A stretch of DNA of 64,000 nt from Acidobacteriota bacterium (GCA_030066195.1 JASJCB010000024.1:17874-81873); one strand, 5' to 3'. Counted from the first letter of the stretch, positions 16,574-26,374 are shown. The notes: generated by a model not told the origin, from the sequence alone. Translations and numbers: made by a program.

Positions 16574-17434
16574 TCACATGTATTTGGCCAGGAGATGTTT
16601 CAGCTGTTCCTTGCGGTCGGCGGGCACATCCTCCGGGCGTGTCATAATGGCTATTTTCAAGGCGTCGAAGATCGGGTTTTCGTAGTCCAGGTCGATGTTT
16701 TGCACCGCCAGTTCTATGGTTCTTGCGGCCGCATCGGCATTGGTGTGCAGAATCTTGATGACCTGTTCCACCGTGACGTCGTCATGACCTTCGTGCCAAC
16801 AGTCATAGTCGGTCACCATGGCAATGGTGGCATATGCCATTTCTGCTTCTCGGGCCAGTTTGGCTTCCTGTATGTTGGTCATACCGATGATATCGGCGCC
16901 CCAACGGCGGTAGAGAAAGGATTCGGCCTTGGTAGAAAACTGCGGTCCTTCCATGCAGATATAGGAGCCGCCCTTGTGACAGGTAACACCCGCCTCTAAA
17001 CCGGCTTTGTGAAGTATGTCTTGGGTATAAGTGCAGATGGGATCGCCGAAGGCCACATGGGCTACGATACCGCCCCCAAAGAAGGTATCGGGACGATGGC
17101 GCGTGCGGTCGATGAACTGGTCGGGAAAGACGAAATGAGTGGGCGCGTATTCCTCTTTCAGGGAACCCACGGCGCTGGCCGAGAGCAGGTAACGCGCGCC
17201 CAGCATTTTGAATCCGTAGATATTGGCCCTGAAATTCAGCTCACTGGGCATCAGGTTGTGCTTGCGATTGTGCCGGGCCAGGAAGGCAACTCGCTTGCCG
17301 CCCAGTTCGCCGACCAGATAAGCATCGCTGGGTGTGCCGAAGGGGGTTTCCAGGGCAACTTCCCTGCGATTGGTTAACCGCGACATGTTGTAGAAACCAC
17401 TGCCGCCGAGAATGCCGATATCGATAGAGTCCAT
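16574..17434 (-). CDS. mtnP: S-methyl-5'-thioadenosine phosphorylase
   Basis: Purine nucleoside phosphorylase superfamily enzyme that splits methylthioadenosine with phosphate into adenine and 5-methylthioribose 1-phosphate, the entry step of methionine salvage. Visible features are the phosphate-binding GGSGFY at the N-terminus, RHNRKHNLMPSE, the purine/MTA pocket segment YICMEGPQFSTKAES, and NIQEAKLAREAEM followed by VTDYDCW. The length of 286 residues is normal. It starts four bases after the stop of the M61 peptidase gene and leads into pfkB. The product is the substrate of MtnA, encoded at 26.4-27.4 kb. Confidence 0.93.
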   Translation of the reverse strand: MDSIDIGILGGSGFYNMSRLTNRREVALETPFGTPSDAYLVGELGGKRVAFLARHNRKHNLMPSELNFRANIYGFKMLGARYLLSASAVGSLKEEYAPTHFVFPDQFIDRTRHRPDTFFGGGIVAHVAFGDPICTYTQDILHKAGLEAGVTCHKGGSYICMEGPQFSTKAESFLYRRWGADIIGMTNIQEAKLAREAEMAYATIAMVTDYDCWHEGHDDVTVEQVIKILHTNADAAARTIELAVQNIDLDYENPIFDALKIAIMTRPEDVPADRKEQLKHLLAKYM

Positions 17435-17437
17435 GAC

Positions 17438-19339
17438 CTACTCCTTGTCGCCGTTGGGATTGAACAGGGCGTCGTAGATTTTCTTTTCCAGCTCAGTAGC
17501 ATTTTCGTTCAACACCAGCCGGAGTTTTTCCTTTTTGGGATCCAGTTTCACCGGTAGGGTCATGATCTTATTCCCGCGGGATAACAAGACCTGAACCTCG
17601 TCACCCGGTCGTGACCAACTCAGCACTTTGTCGATATTGCCGCGCACCCTACGCCCGTTGATCGCTATGATTTCGTCGCCGAAATCCAGACCGGCCGTCC
17701 AACCCGGACCGTCGCGGAGGACATCGCGGATGATCACCGCATCGTCGCGATTACGGGTGGTGATGCCCATGGTTACCTTGGGGTTTGCCTCGTAGGGCTT
17801 GGGTTCATCTTCCGCATCGGCTTCCTCGGTTTCATTCGATTCATTCTCTGTTTCTTCCGCGTCGTCCCCGTTGGATTCGGCGTCTTCGCCATTCTCCTTT
17901 TTCTTGGGTTTTTCATAGGTCATCTCCAACCCGGCATATCCCAGCAACGTTTCCCAATCGAAGGGATTGGGCTGCCTGATATGTTTGTCCAGGAAGGGGG
18001 TGATGTCCTCGCCCATAACCCCGGTCAAGGTTTCGGTGAGAATACTGAAATCGATGTTGCGGCCCTGCTGAGCATATTCCTGGTAGAGAATGCGCATGAC
18101 ATCGTCAAGAGAACCTTCGTTCCTGGTTTTGTGACGGATAAGCAGGTCCAAAGCAAGGCCTGACATGGCTCCGCCGCTGTAGTAGGAGATGCGCGAGTTG
18201 CCGGTGGTTTCGTTAGGCTGGTACAGGTGAATCCAGGCGTTGAACGAGGCGCTGTAAAGGCTTTGTTGCTTTACCCCGGGTCGTTTCAGGTAGCTGTCGA
18301 GGCTCTTGGCAAAATCGGCGAGCAGATCTTTGTCACTCCAGAAGCCCGCGCGGGCCATGAGTAAAGTGTCGTAATAGCTGGTCCAGCCCTCGTGTACCCA
18401 AAGTAGATTGGTGTAGTTTTCCTTCTGATAATCGAAGGGGCCCAGACTCTTGTCGCGGATAGCTTTGACATTCCAGGCGTGAAAATACTCGTGAATGATG
18501 AGGCCCAGAAAGCGGTCCCAGCCTTTTTTGTCGCGAAAGGCGTCCGCGGTGCCGAAGACCATGGTGCTGTTGCGGTGTTCCAATCCACCACCGGCGCCGT
18601 CCAAGCGGAAGCAGGAGAAGATGTAGTAGTTGGCAAATGGATACCCACCGAACACATCACCCACGGTTTCACCGATCTTCTTCATGGCGTTGACCATGCC
18701 GGGCACGTTCATATTGGTTTCACCGGCAATCAACCAGTAATGAGGAATGCCGCGAACATCGAAGTTATGGCGACTGAACTCACCGAACAGAATGGGTGAG
18801 TCGACCAGTTCGTCCCAATCGTCGGCACGGTAGAGGTTGGTACCGCGCTTGCTCATGGAGGTATCGGCGGACCAACCTTGCGCCGGATAAACCTGGACCT
18901 CGTAGGGATGATCGATTTTTTCCGGTTCGTAAAAAAAGACCGAGGCGGGGTTGATAAAGCCGTAGGAGTTATCCAGATAGCTGGTGCGTACGGTAAATTC
19001 GTAGGCAAACACCAGATAGCTGATCTTGAAAGCGGTCTTGTCGGGGACGTTAACCACCCATGTGGACTTATCGGTCTTGACCCAGGTCAGCGGCTTCTCA
19101 TCGGGATCGAAAGCCTGGAATTGTTCTACGTTCCTGGCGAAATCGCGAATCTTATAACTACCGGGGGTCCAATCGGCCATTTTGATCTCGCGAAGGATCT
19201 TGTCATCTTTGGGAAATACGATTTCGACCTGGTAAAAATGATGCTCGGGACGCTCCATGCGAACGGTCGACTTGACAGCGGCGTCCTCGGACTGAGCAAA
19301 AAGGAATAAAAGGCACCAAATTGTATACAAGGCAGGCAT
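17438..19339 (-). CDS. M61-family (glycyl aminopeptidase-like) metallopeptidase with PDZ domain
   Basis: A signal peptide (ALYTIWCLLFLFAQS) suggests export. The N-terminal beta-rich half resembles M61 peptidases, the zinc motif HEYFH with downstream WVHEGWTSYY gives the third ligand Glu, and the C-terminal part after an acidic, Glu/Asn-rich insertion is a PDZ domain (VTMGI...GPGWTAGLDFGDEIIAINGRRV). The insertion of about 50 acidic residues before PDZ is unusual. The start is uncertain: GTGGAGG directly abuts ATG 19339, a TTG three codons later (19330) has ideal spacing, and a TTG at 19363 is the longest option. First gene of the operon with mtnP. Confidence 0.88.
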   Translation of the reverse strand: MPALYTIWCLLFLFAQSEDAAVKSTVRMERPEHHFYQVEIVFPKDDKILREIKMADWTPGSYKIRDFARNVEQFQAFDPDEKPLTWVKTDKSTWVVNVPDKTAFKISYLVFAYEFTVRTSYLDNSYGFINPASVFFYEPEKIDHPYEVQVYPAQGWSADTSMSKRGTNLYRADDWDELVDSPILFGEFSRHNFDVRGIPHYWLIAGETNMNVPGMVNAMKKIGETVGDVFGGYPFANYYIFSCFRLDGAGGGLEHRNSTMVFGTADAFRDKKGWDRFLGLIIHEYFHAWNVKAIRDKSLGPFDYQKENYTNLLWVHEGWTSYYDTLLMARAGFWSDKDLLADFAKSLDSYLKRPGVKQQSLYSASFNAWIHLYQPNETTGNSRISYYSGGAMSGLALDLLIRHKTRNEGSLDDVMRILYQEYAQQGRNIDFSILTETLTGVMGEDITPFLDKHIRQPNPFDWETLLGYAGLEMTYEKPKKKENGEDAESNGDDAEETENESNETEEADAEDEPKPYEANPKVTMGITTRNRDDAVIIRDVLRDGPGWTAGLDFGDEIIAINGRRVRGNIDKVLSWSRPGDEVQVLLSRGNKIMTLPVKLDPKKEKLRLVLNENATELEKKIYDALFNPNGDKE

Positions 19340-19422
19340 CCTCCACGTTGGAGCGCTATTCAAAGCGCATTCTAACAGGACGGGGAAGGCAAGTCAGCAA
19401 CAGAAACGGGGCCTTCAAGCCG

Positions 19423-20130
19423 TTACAACGAAAGGGACAGTTCATAGAGAACTCCGCTGAATGAGTCATCGGGTTCGGCCGAAATGCTTCGGACTTCACC
19501 GGAAATCGGATGGATAAAACTCAAGCTTCGAGAAAGCAACATCAAGCGGCGCCGATGGAGGTAGTTCAAGAAAAACCGATTATACCGATGATCGCCGTGT
19601 ACCGAATCGCCGATGATTGGATGACCGGCTCGGGAAAGATGGCGGCGTATCTGATGGCGACGACCGGTTTCCGGCGAGACCTCCACCAGGGTAAGACGTA
19701 CCGACTGATACCGACCTACGGCGTGGGGCAGTTCCACCGTCGACAACGGTTGGTAGCGAGTGACGGCGTCACGCTCGATCCCGGCGTCATCGCGCAAAGG
19801 CGAGTCGATGACGCCCGGTTCCGAGATAAACCCACGCGCCACGGCCAGATAAGACTTTTCCACCTCGCCTTGTTCAAAGCAACGACAAAGCGCGGCGGAG
19901 TCCTCCGAGGAGAGTCCGAAAACTACTACGCCCGCGGTTGCCCTATCCAATCTGTGAACCGGATAGATACGCCGACCGATCTGATTTCGCAAGCGTTGCA
20001 ACAAGACATCCTTTTCCGGTGAAAGGGCCGTACGATGAACAAAAAGATTGGCGGGTTTATAAACCGCGACATAATACTCGTCCTGATAGAGAATATCCAA
20101 AGGTCCCGCCGGGGCCTTTTCCGCTCTCAT
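19423..20130 (-). CDS. truC: tRNA pseudouridine synthase C (RluA family)
   Basis: RluA-type pseudouridine synthase expected to modify U65 of tRNAs. It has the short N-terminus typical of TruC (ILYQDEYYVAVYKP, LFVHRT), the catalytic motif HRLDRATAG with the active Asp, and GRRHQIRRHLSRAGHPIIGDSVHGD near the C-terminus. There is no S4 domain, as in TruC. ATG 20130 is chosen for its AGGAGG eight bases upstream; the frame extends further up without a better start. It is divergent from the small gene at 20207. Confidence 0.9.
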   Translation of the reverse strand: MRAEKAPAGPLDILYQDEYYVAVYKPANLFVHRTALSPEKDVLLQRLRNQIGRRIYPVHRLDRATAGVVVFGLSSEDSAALCRCFEQGEVEKSYLAVARGFISEPGVIDSPLRDDAGIERDAVTRYQPLSTVELPHAVGRYQSVRLTLVEVSPETGRRHQIRRHLSRAGHPIIGDSVHGDHRYNRFFLNYLHRRRLMLLSRSLSFIHPISGEVRSISAEPDDSFSGVLYELSLSL

Positions 20131-20206
20131 GAAAACGGCCTCCTGGAAAAAAAACGGGCTCATACCCGTTCGGGGTACAATATCAGACTGAAAAGGGGAA
20201 GCAAAT

Positions 20207-20545
20207 ATGTTGTTGCACGAAGAAGAGGAAAGGGATCTGGTCAACCGGATCGTTACATGCGCCCGCGATCTGCTGAAGCAACGGGGCGAGGACCGGAAGG
20301 ACATGCAAACGGGCCTGGTTCATCGAGAGTGCCGGTTGGGTCCCTTCCTCTTGATCGAGCACCAGCGGCAAAAATTGAAAAACGGGGAGATAAAGACCAA
20401 CGGCCTGGATCTTTGGGAAATAGATGCGGGAAAAGCGAGAAAAAAGTTATCGGTAAACTATGTGCCGTTTTCTATCAAGGTCTTCGATAAAGCGGGAAAG
20501 GCTCCTTGGATCGATATACTTTTCAAGTTATCCAAAGAAGACTGA
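20207..20545 (+). CDS. Hypothetical protein, 112 aa
   Basis: A small protein I do not recognise. The N-terminal third is predicted helical and charged (HEEEERDLVNRIVTCARDLL); the middle has CRLGPFLLIEH and the C-terminal part reads YVPFSIKVFDKAGKAPWIDILFKL, suggesting a mixed alpha/beta soluble fold. There is no signal peptide or membrane segment. ATG 20207 has a GGGGAAG about seven bases upstream. It is divergent from truC with a 76-base shared upstream region. Confidence 0.6.
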   Translation: MLLHEEEERDLVNRIVTCARDLLKQRGEDRKDMQTGLVHRECRLGPFLLIEHQRQKLKNGEIKTNGLDLWEIDAGKARKKLSVNYVPFSIKVFDKAGKAPWIDILFKLSKED

Positions 20546-20790
20546 GTACGAGAACAATAACCTGATCACACTTTTTATTCGCTAGGTAGTAATCGTCAAA
20601 AAAATGATGGATAACATCTATTCGGGATAAAAAAATAGCGTTTGGAATTATCTTTCCACTTCTAACGGGGCCTAACCTGATGATCTCGATGTTCGGGATA
20701 AAAAAGCCGAGCGTAGATCATCTCGATTAATAGGAATTATACCCATAACGAGCCTCCGAGAAAAGTAAATACGGAGCTGAACAGTGGTTA
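20546..20790. other. AT-rich gap with a direct repeat
   Basis: TTCGGGATAAAAAA occurs at 20621 and again at 20692, 71 bases apart, in an otherwise AT-rich spacer between two convergent small genes. No gene or clear terminator is visible. Confidence 0.4.
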
Positions 20791-21084
20791 TTAGCGTTTG
20801 AGAGCAGCTTTCCAGCGCCATCCGAACCACCCCGGGGTAGGGCTCTGGCCCTTGATCTGTACATGACCATCCCCGCCGTTAGGGAATGCATGGTTATTGG
20901 AGAAACGACCGAGGGAAAGACGCATCCGCTGCTTCCTCTTCTTGATATCTTCCTTGGTCCCCTTGGAAAAATAGCCCATTTTTTCGGCAATTTGGGTGAT
21001 GGAAGCGGGGGAGTACACAAGGTCGTCTTGCAAGTGGTATATAATCGAATCGTACTTCATGGGTCTACCGACTGGCTTCTTCAT
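20791..21084 (-). CDS. Small GRPMKY-family protein, copy 2
   Basis: A 97-residue paralogue of the proteins at 6898-7197 and 27442-27753. It begins MKKPVGRPMKY, has the HTH-like VYSPASITQIAEKMGYF, then a strongly basic stretch (EDIKKRKQRMRLSLGRF) and the shared ending NHAFPNGGDG, GQ and WFGWRWK. The basic segment is longer than in copy 1. No clear ribosome-binding site is seen before ATG 21084. It sits beside the duplicated-domain gene, divergently transcribed from it across an AT-rich 238-base spacer. Likely DNA- or RNA-binding (inference). Confidence 0.75.
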   Translation of the reverse strand: MKKPVGRPMKYDSIIYHLQDDLVYSPASITQIAEKMGYFSKGTKEDIKKRKQRMRLSLGRFSNNHAFPNGGDGHVQIKGQSPTPGWFGWRWKAALKR

Positions 21085-21322
21085 ATAGGCATCATAAGAT
21101 AATTATGTTGAACTTACCATACTTTTAATGAATTTTTTTTATGATAACATGTGGATATTGTTCAAGCCAATTTATATCCGCGAATAAAAATGTTTTTAAT
21201 TGTTCGCGAATCAAAATATCATTTATTTTTTTCGTTTTTCTTTTTGCTTTATCCGTAAATTTGGCTATAGTATTAATGACTATAAAATGATACTTCATCT
21301 AATCGAAGAAGGTAGGTGTCTT

Positions 21323-21883
21323 ATGAGCAAAAAGAACACTGATGATCGCGTCTTTGCCGAGGATGAAATGAACCTCATCGATGTCCGCGCTGATTGGTCG
21401 CCCGAAGAGCTCTTGGCTGTATCGGGTATTTTTTTTCTCAAGGATGTTGCCGGGATTCTGAACATCGACTCTACCCGGATCAAGAAGAGGGTCCGCAACT
21501 TGATCGAAAAAAAACGAGAACCCTGGAAGGTCATGGGCGTCCGCAAGGTGTGGAATCACTGGATGATTCGCATGAAGGTCTTCGCACCTTACTATCGAAG
21601 GAATTTCACCCAAAAGACCCGGGAAGTAGCACCGGACTGGGACGGAAACGACATTCTCAAGCAGGAGGGGCTTTTTTACCTTACCGATGTTTGCAAACTC
21701 ATCCCGTGCACGCCTCAGCAGATCAGGTACCAGGCCAAACGACGGGCCGACGCCCGCGGGGAAATGGGCGTTTGGAAGGACGAGGGCGCCCGCGGATATG
21801 TCGTCGACATGGCCGTCTTCGGCCCCTGGTTCCGCTCGGAATGGAACCAATCGGAAATCGTTCAGGCAGCCATGCCCAACTAA
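21323..21883 (+). CDS. Protein of two tandem copies of an uncharacterised ~72-residue domain
   Basis: The 186-residue product contains an internal duplication. Both copies share the order D-W...L...G-(I/L)-F-(F/Y)-L-x-D-V, a helical basic stretch (IKKRVRNLIEKK; IRYQAKRRADAR), a W and then M-x-VF-x-P-(Y/W)-(F/Y)-R. Each looks like a small helix-turn-helix-type module with a C-terminal hairpin, so DNA binding is possible; the family is not one I recognise. ATG 21323 has GGTAGG about eight bases upstream; an upstream frame to 21200 lacks support. Divergent from GRPMKY copy 2, suggesting shared regulation. Confidence 0.7.
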   Translation: MSKKNTDDRVFAEDEMNLIDVRADWSPEELLAVSGIFFLKDVAGILNIDSTRIKKRVRNLIEKKREPWKVMGVRKVWNHWMIRMKVFAPYYRRNFTQKTREVAPDWDGNDILKQEGLFYLTDVCKLIPCTPQQIRYQAKRRADARGEMGVWKDEGARGYVVDMAVFGPWFRSEWNQSEIVQAAMPN

Positions 21884-21960
21884 ACTTCGATTGCCCTGGG
21901 CGCGTATATTGTTCAACCCCTTGGGCTTAATGCCCGCGGGCTCAATTGGCGAGGTTCGCT

Positions 21961-22509
21961 ATGGAATGGGTTTTCTACCTGGTGGCCGCACTCTTCAGTA
22001 TTTTGGGCGGCGGATGCGTTGTGTTAGTGGTCCTGGGATTACCGGGTACCTGGATTCTGTTGGGCATGGCCTTTCTTATCGAGTTGCTGGACCAGTATTA
22101 CTTGCCGGCCGGCGATCACCAAACCTTCAATTGGTGGTTGCTGGGTTCCTGTCTGGCTCTCGCCGCCATCGGTGAAATCCTCGAGTTTTTCGCCGGATTG
22201 CTGGGCGCCAAAAAAGCCGGCAGCAGCAAGAGAGGTATGATGGGCGCTTTTATCGGCGGCCTTGTCGGCGCAGTTTTCGGCACCGGAATTCCCGTTCCGA
22301 TTGTGGGCACTCTAATCGGTGCGGTGCTGGGCACCTTTGCCGGGGCGATGATTGGAGAGTTGACCGACAAGGAAGAGACAAGAGAGTTTCACCAAACCTT
22401 GAAGCCCGCCATGGGCGCCACCATCGGTCGTATTCTAGGCACGCTGTCCAAAGTACCCATTGCCCTTGCTATCTGGTTGGCCCTTGCCCTGGCCGTATTT
22501 TGGCCCTAA
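21961..22509 (+). CDS. DUF456-type integral membrane protein
   Basis: A 182-residue hydrophobic protein with about four to five membrane segments. The first two (residues 4-28 and 30-46) surround GLPGTW, the third follows around 58-80, and a glycine-rich GAFIGGLVGAVFGTGIPVPIVGTLIGAVLGTFAGAM stretch gives small-residue packing, typical of the DUF456 family. Function is unknown. ATG 21961 is taken; a TTG at 21946 would add five residues. It precedes ettA on the same strand by 112 bases. Confidence 0.8.
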   Translation: MEWVFYLVAALFSILGGGCVVLVVLGLPGTWILLGMAFLIELLDQYYLPAGDHQTFNWWLLGSCLALAAIGEILEFFAGLLGAKKAGSSKRGMMGAFIGGLVGAVFGTGIPVPIVGTLIGAVLGTFAGAMIGELTDKEETREFHQTLKPAMGATIGRILGTLSKVPIALAIWLALALAVFWP

Positions 22510-22621
22510 AACGATATTTTCGGCAGCTTCGTGGCCTCGGATGCTTCTTGCCGCTTGATGACACGCCCGTGTAGGTGTAGGATGTTGAACCGTTGAATGT
22601 CCATGCAGCTGAGGCAAAAAT

Positions 22622-24298
22622 ATGTCGTACCAATATATCTACACCATGAAAGGCCTGAACAAAATCTATCCCCCCAGTGCTCAGGTCCTAAAAAATATCT
22701 GGCTCAGTTTCTTTCCCGGCGCCAAAATCGGCGTCTTGGGTCTGAACGGTTCCGGTAAATCAACCCTGCTCAAGATCATGGCGGGACTGGACAACGATTT
22801 CCAAGGCGAGGCATGGCCCGCCGAGGGCGTAAAGATCGGTTTCCTGCCCCAGGAACCCCAATTGACGCCGGACAAAACCGTCGCGGAGAATGTTCAGGAA
22901 GGGGTCGGCGAGGTAATGGACCTCCTCACCCGCTTCGATCAGATCAATGACGCCTTTGCCACCGCCGACCCGGATGAAATGGAAAAGTTATTGGATGAAC
23001 AGGCTCGTATCCAAGACCAGATCGAACAGCGCAATGCTTGGGACATCCAATCGAAGCTGGACATGGCCATGGATGCCCTGCGTTGCCCTCCCGGCGATTG
23101 GCCGGTTACCAATCTGTCCGGTGGTGAGAAGCGCCGCGTAGCCCTATGCAAGCTGTTACTGCAGGAACCCGACCTGCTCCTGCTGGACGAGCCCACCAAC
23201 CATTTGGACGCCGAAACGGTAGGCTGGTTGGAACGTTATCTGCATAAATACGAAGGCACCATCGTGGCTATTACTCACGATCGCTACTTCTTGGATAATG
23301 TGGCCGGTTGGATTCTGGAACTGGACCGCGGCGAGGGTATTCCCTACGAGGGCAACTATTCCGGTTGGCTGGAGCAAAAGGAAAAGCGGTTGGCGCAAGA
23401 AGCCAAGGAAATGGACAACCGCCGCAAGGTCTTGCAGACCGAACTGGAATGGATTCGCATGTCCGCCAAAGCGCGCCATAAGAAGAGCAAAGCCAGGATC
23501 AGCGCTTACGAGGAATTGGCCTCCCAGAGTGAAAAGGAAAAACGCATCGAAGGCGCCATCGTCATTCCTTCGGGACCTCGCCTGGGCGACCTGGTTTTGG
23601 AAGCCGATAACCTGACCAAGTCCTACGGCGAGAAGTTGTTGTTCGAGAACCTGAGCTTCCGCCTGCCCAAGGGCGGTATTGTCGGCGTCATCGGACCTAA
23701 CGGCGCGGGTAAGTCTACCCTGTTCCGCATTATTACCGGCAACGAGCAGCCCGACGCCGGATCTTTGCGCATCGGGCCCACGGTCAAGGTCTCTTACGTA
23801 GACCAAAGCCGCGACGGCCTGGATCCGGACGCGAGCGTTTGGGAAGCCATTTCCGACGGCGAGGATATCATCACCCTGGGTAATCGTCAGATGAATTCGC
23901 GTGCCTACGTGGGTAGCTTCAATCTCCGAGGCAGCGAGCAGCAAAAGAAGGTGGGCAGCCTGTCCGGCGGTGAACGCAACCGGGTACATCTGGCCGTGAC
24001 GGTCAAGGAAAACGGTAACCTGCTTCTGCTGGACGAACCTACCAACGATTTGGACGTGGAAACGCTTCGTTCACTGGAAGATGCGCTCTTGAACTTTGCA
24101 GGATGCGCCGTGGTCATCAGCCACGACCGTTGGTTCCTGGACCGTATTGCCACTCACATCCTGGCGTTTGAGGGCAATTCGGAAGTCGTTTGGTTTGAAG
24201 GTAACTACGAAGACTACGAAAAAGACCGTAAGAAGCGCCTGGGTGATGAGGCAGACCAGCCGCACCGCATCAAATACCGCAAGTTCACCAGAAGCTGA
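22622..24298 (+). CDS. ettA: Energy-dependent translational throttle protein (ABC-F)
   Basis: ABC-F ATPase with two nucleotide-binding domains that binds the ribosomal E site and regulates the first elongation step according to ATP/ADP ratio. NBD1 has Walker [10 protein letters not shown], signature LSGGEKRR and [14 protein letters not shown]2 has [17 protein letters not shown] and [11 protein letters not shown]. The P-site tRNA interaction linker lies between, with the basic ARHKKSKAR segment, and an arm is present in NBD1. The length of 558 residues matches EttA. Downstream genes converge. Confidence 0.95.
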   Translation: MSYQYIYTMKGLNKIYPPSAQVLKNIWLSFFPGAKIGVLGLNGSGKSTLLKIMAGLDNDFQGEAWPAEGVKIGFLPQEPQLTPDKTVAENVQEGVGEVMDLLTRFDQINDAFATADPDEMEKLLDEQARIQDQIEQRNAWDIQSKLDMAMDALRCPPGDWPVTNLSGGEKRRVALCKLLLQEPDLLLLDEPTNHLDAETVGWLERYLHKYEGTIVAITHDRYFLDNVAGWILELDRGEGIPYEGNYSGWLEQKEKRLAQEAKEMDNRRKVLQTELEWIRMSAKARHKKSKARISAYEELASQSEKEKRIEGAIVIPSGPRLGDLVLEADNLTKSYGEKLLFENLSFRLPKGGIVGVIGPNGAGKSTLFRIITGNEQPDAGSLRIGPTVKVSYVDQSRDGLDPDASVWEAISDGEDIITLGNRQMNSRAYVGSFNLRGSEQQKKVGSLSGGERNRVHLAVTVKENGNLLLLDEPTNDLDVETLRSLEDALLNFAGCAVVISHDRWFLDRIATHILAFEGNSEVVWFEGNYEDYEKDRKKRLGDEADQPHRIKYRKFTRS

Positions 24299-24339
24299 TG
24301 CGAAGTTGTTCCGGCCCGCCGGTTTCGGCCGGGGGTCGG

Positions 24340-25326
24340 TCATCCGTTTAAGGTAACCGGCCGGGTGAAATTCGGCCATTCCTCGATAGGTCTGCCGATA
24401 AGGTGCGGCATGAACAGGTTGACGATAAAAACCGTAGCGTAGGAACCGGATGTAAGTTTGAAATCCAGGCTGACCGAGCCTCCCTCATTTTGGACCCCAT
24501 AGATTTTCGGTTTGACCCAAAGAACCCGCCTACTACCTTTAGCACTTTTACCCCATGATCGAAAGGTTTGCGTTTCCAGTCCCAAACGGTCCAAATAGGT
24601 CAACTCGGATACAGTGAACTTCGTTTTGTAGCCGAACACCGGCCCCGTCGGTGAGATCTCCCCTTGGGCAAACCTCTCCGAGAGAGTTTCATCATTTTCG
24701 TCCTGAAACCAGTTCTTGCCGTTATTGGCGGTCCAAAGATCGTCGCTTAAGGGTTTGCGGCCATGTTCGCCTATACGGGCAATAAAGTAATCATTGAACA
24801 GCCAACCCTGCATGGCTGACAAAATCTCCCGTCGCCGGTTCGGCTTGGGCCGACTGAGACTCTCCCGAATAGAGGTGCGCGTGTAGTGAGCGCGGCCGAA
24901 CCGTTGCGGGCCGTAAAAGTTGGGAAAGGAAGTGCCCAAACGCGCTTCATCCGGGAAAACGTCGTGGTTTTTCACCTGAAAACGCAGCTGGAACCGGTTC
25001 TTGAACACATGACCCACGGAGAGGTTGTTCGTATGCCGGGTAACGTCCAGTATCTCCAAATCCTCGGTTCCTTTCAACTCGCTCCGTTGTAAGGAGGCTT
25101 CCCAGGATAACCACTGGATTGATGTGGAAGCGGTGTCTTTCAAACCGGCATGCCGAATATCCTTCATTGGAACACCTGTGATCTCTGAAAGACGCAACTT
25201 GGCCGTACGTGTGGAGATCCCACGCTTTTTGATCCTTACGAAGACATAGGGTCCTTCGTGCCGAGGGTTATAAAAAAGTTTCTCCTCAACATGAAAACTG
25301 TCAGGATCCTGATGAAAGCTAATCAT
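24340..25326 (-). CDS. truD: tRNA pseudouridine(13) synthase
   Basis: TruD-family pseudouridine synthase, a single polypeptide of 328 residues. The catalytic Asp is in HAGLKDTAS, and the family block NFYGPQRFGR (normally NYFGxQRFG) follows near residue 145. The insertion domain after it is short. ATG 25326 starts the typical SFHQDPDSFHVEE N-terminus; an ATG seven codons earlier is possible. It converges on ettA; the 41-base gap holds CCGGCC...GGCCGG, a weak candidate terminator stem. Confidence 0.88.
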   Translation of the reverse strand: MISFHQDPDSFHVEEKLFYNPRHEGPYVFVRIKKRGISTRTAKLRLSEITGVPMKDIRHAGLKDTASTSIQWLSWEASLQRSELKGTEDLEILDVTRHTNNLSVGHVFKNRFQLRFQVKNHDVFPDEARLGTSFPNFYGPQRFGRAHYTRTSIRESLSRPKPNRRREILSAMQGWLFNDYFIARIGEHGRKPLSDDLWTANNGKNWFQDENDETLSERFAQGEISPTGPVFGYKTKFTVSELTYLDRLGLETQTFRSWGKSAKGSRRVLWVKPKIYGVQNEGGSVSLDFKLTSGSYATVFIVNLFMPHLIGRPIEEWPNFTRPVTLNG

Positions 25327-25442
25327 GATCGGCACCCCGCAAATCATTTTAACACGTGTAGCTTTTGAGATCTGAAAACCCGCTTGTAATTATCAAACCT
25401 TATTCTCGTTAGCTTTAATTGGAGATGAAAACCGGACCGGCC

Positions 25443-25590
25443 GTATCCGGGAAGGCGGTTGAAAAACTCTAAAACGGGCTTCCCGCCACCGGCGACAACT
25501 TAATTACCCGGAAGATGGACTCCCCGAGCGCGGCGACAACGTTTTCCCTACCAAAAATAGAAGCACCGAGTACGGCGAGACCGTTTTCCT
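25443..25590. repeat. Degenerate repeat array with 41-bp period
   Basis: CGGCGACAAC-like cores end at 25499, 25540 and 25581, spaced by exactly 41 bases, each preceded by a C-rich CC(A/G)CCG/CCCGAG. The last two share GTTTTCC(C)TAC after the core. Units are otherwise diverged. The array fills most of the gap (25327-25669) between truD and sfsA; no gene is visible in it. Confidence 0.65.
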
Positions 25591-25669
25591 ACAGAAAGCA
25601 TTGAAATACGACTGAAAGTGCAAAAATTTTCCTCAAGGCTGACAAGTCCTGGTTTTGAGTTTAAGCTGG

Positions 25670-26374
25670 TCAATCCAAATCCACGGGCAGAGCCTGATTT
25701 AGAGACACGCCTTCCTCCGAAATCCGGGCACGATAAGCAAGTATTTCGACGCCGTTTTCGGCTGCCTCCCGGAGGGTTTGAGCATATTCAGGATCGAAAT
25801 CATCGGCCGGTCGAACCCTGGTAGCAGATTCCCGCTGAACACAAAAAAACAAAACCGCTCGATGCCCCTGCCCGGCCATTTCCTGGAGTTCACGCAGGTG
25901 TTTGGTGCCTCGTTGGGTTACCGCATCGGGAAACCCGACGATACCATCGGCCAGAAGAAGCGTGGTGTTTTTGACCTCAACATAGCAGGAAGGCCGATCC
26001 TCGCGGCTTAAAAGGATATCGATGCGCGAAGCCTTACCGTATTTTTGTTCGGTTTTACATTCGCTGTAATTTTGGAGCTCGGCAACCACGCCGGATTGAA
26101 TAGCCTCGACTACAAGGTGATTGGCCAGGGCAGTGTTGATACCTACCCATCCGTCGGGCATTTGCACGGCTTGCCAGGAATATTTCAGCTTGCGTTTGGG
26201 ATCGTCATGGAAGGTAAGTAATCCGGGCGCACCGGACTCCCGGCAGGTTTTCATACTCCCGGTGTTCGCGCAATGGGCGGTGACGGGTGTGCCGTCTTCC
26301 AGAAGGAAATCGGCGAGAAATCGTTTATAGCGTTTTTGGTACTTACCGTGAATAACGGGTCCGGGCCATTTCAT
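25670..26374 (-). CDS. sfsA: DNA/RNA nuclease-like sugar fermentation stimulation protein
   Basis: SfsA family, with an N-terminal OB-like domain and a C-terminal PD-(D/E)XK-type nuclease-like domain. The family signature HCANTGSM is at about residues 34-41, and the putative catalytic ASRIDILL...CYVEVKNTTLL segment with D-E-K is intact. Length (234 aa) is normal. ATG 26374 overlaps the mtnA stop by four bases, so it is translated with mtnA. The physiological role remains poorly defined in the family. Confidence 0.9.
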   Translation of the reverse strand: MKWPGPVIHGKYQKRYKRFLADFLLEDGTPVTAHCANTGSMKTCRESGAPGLLTFHDDPKRKLKYSWQAVQMPDGWVGINTALANHLVVEAIQSGVVAELQNYSECKTEQKYGKASRIDILLSREDRPSCYVEVKNTTLLLADGIVGFPDAVTQRGTKHLRELQEMAGQGHRAVLFFCVQRESATRVRPADDFDPEYAQTLREAAENGVEILAYRARISEEGVSLNQALPVDLD

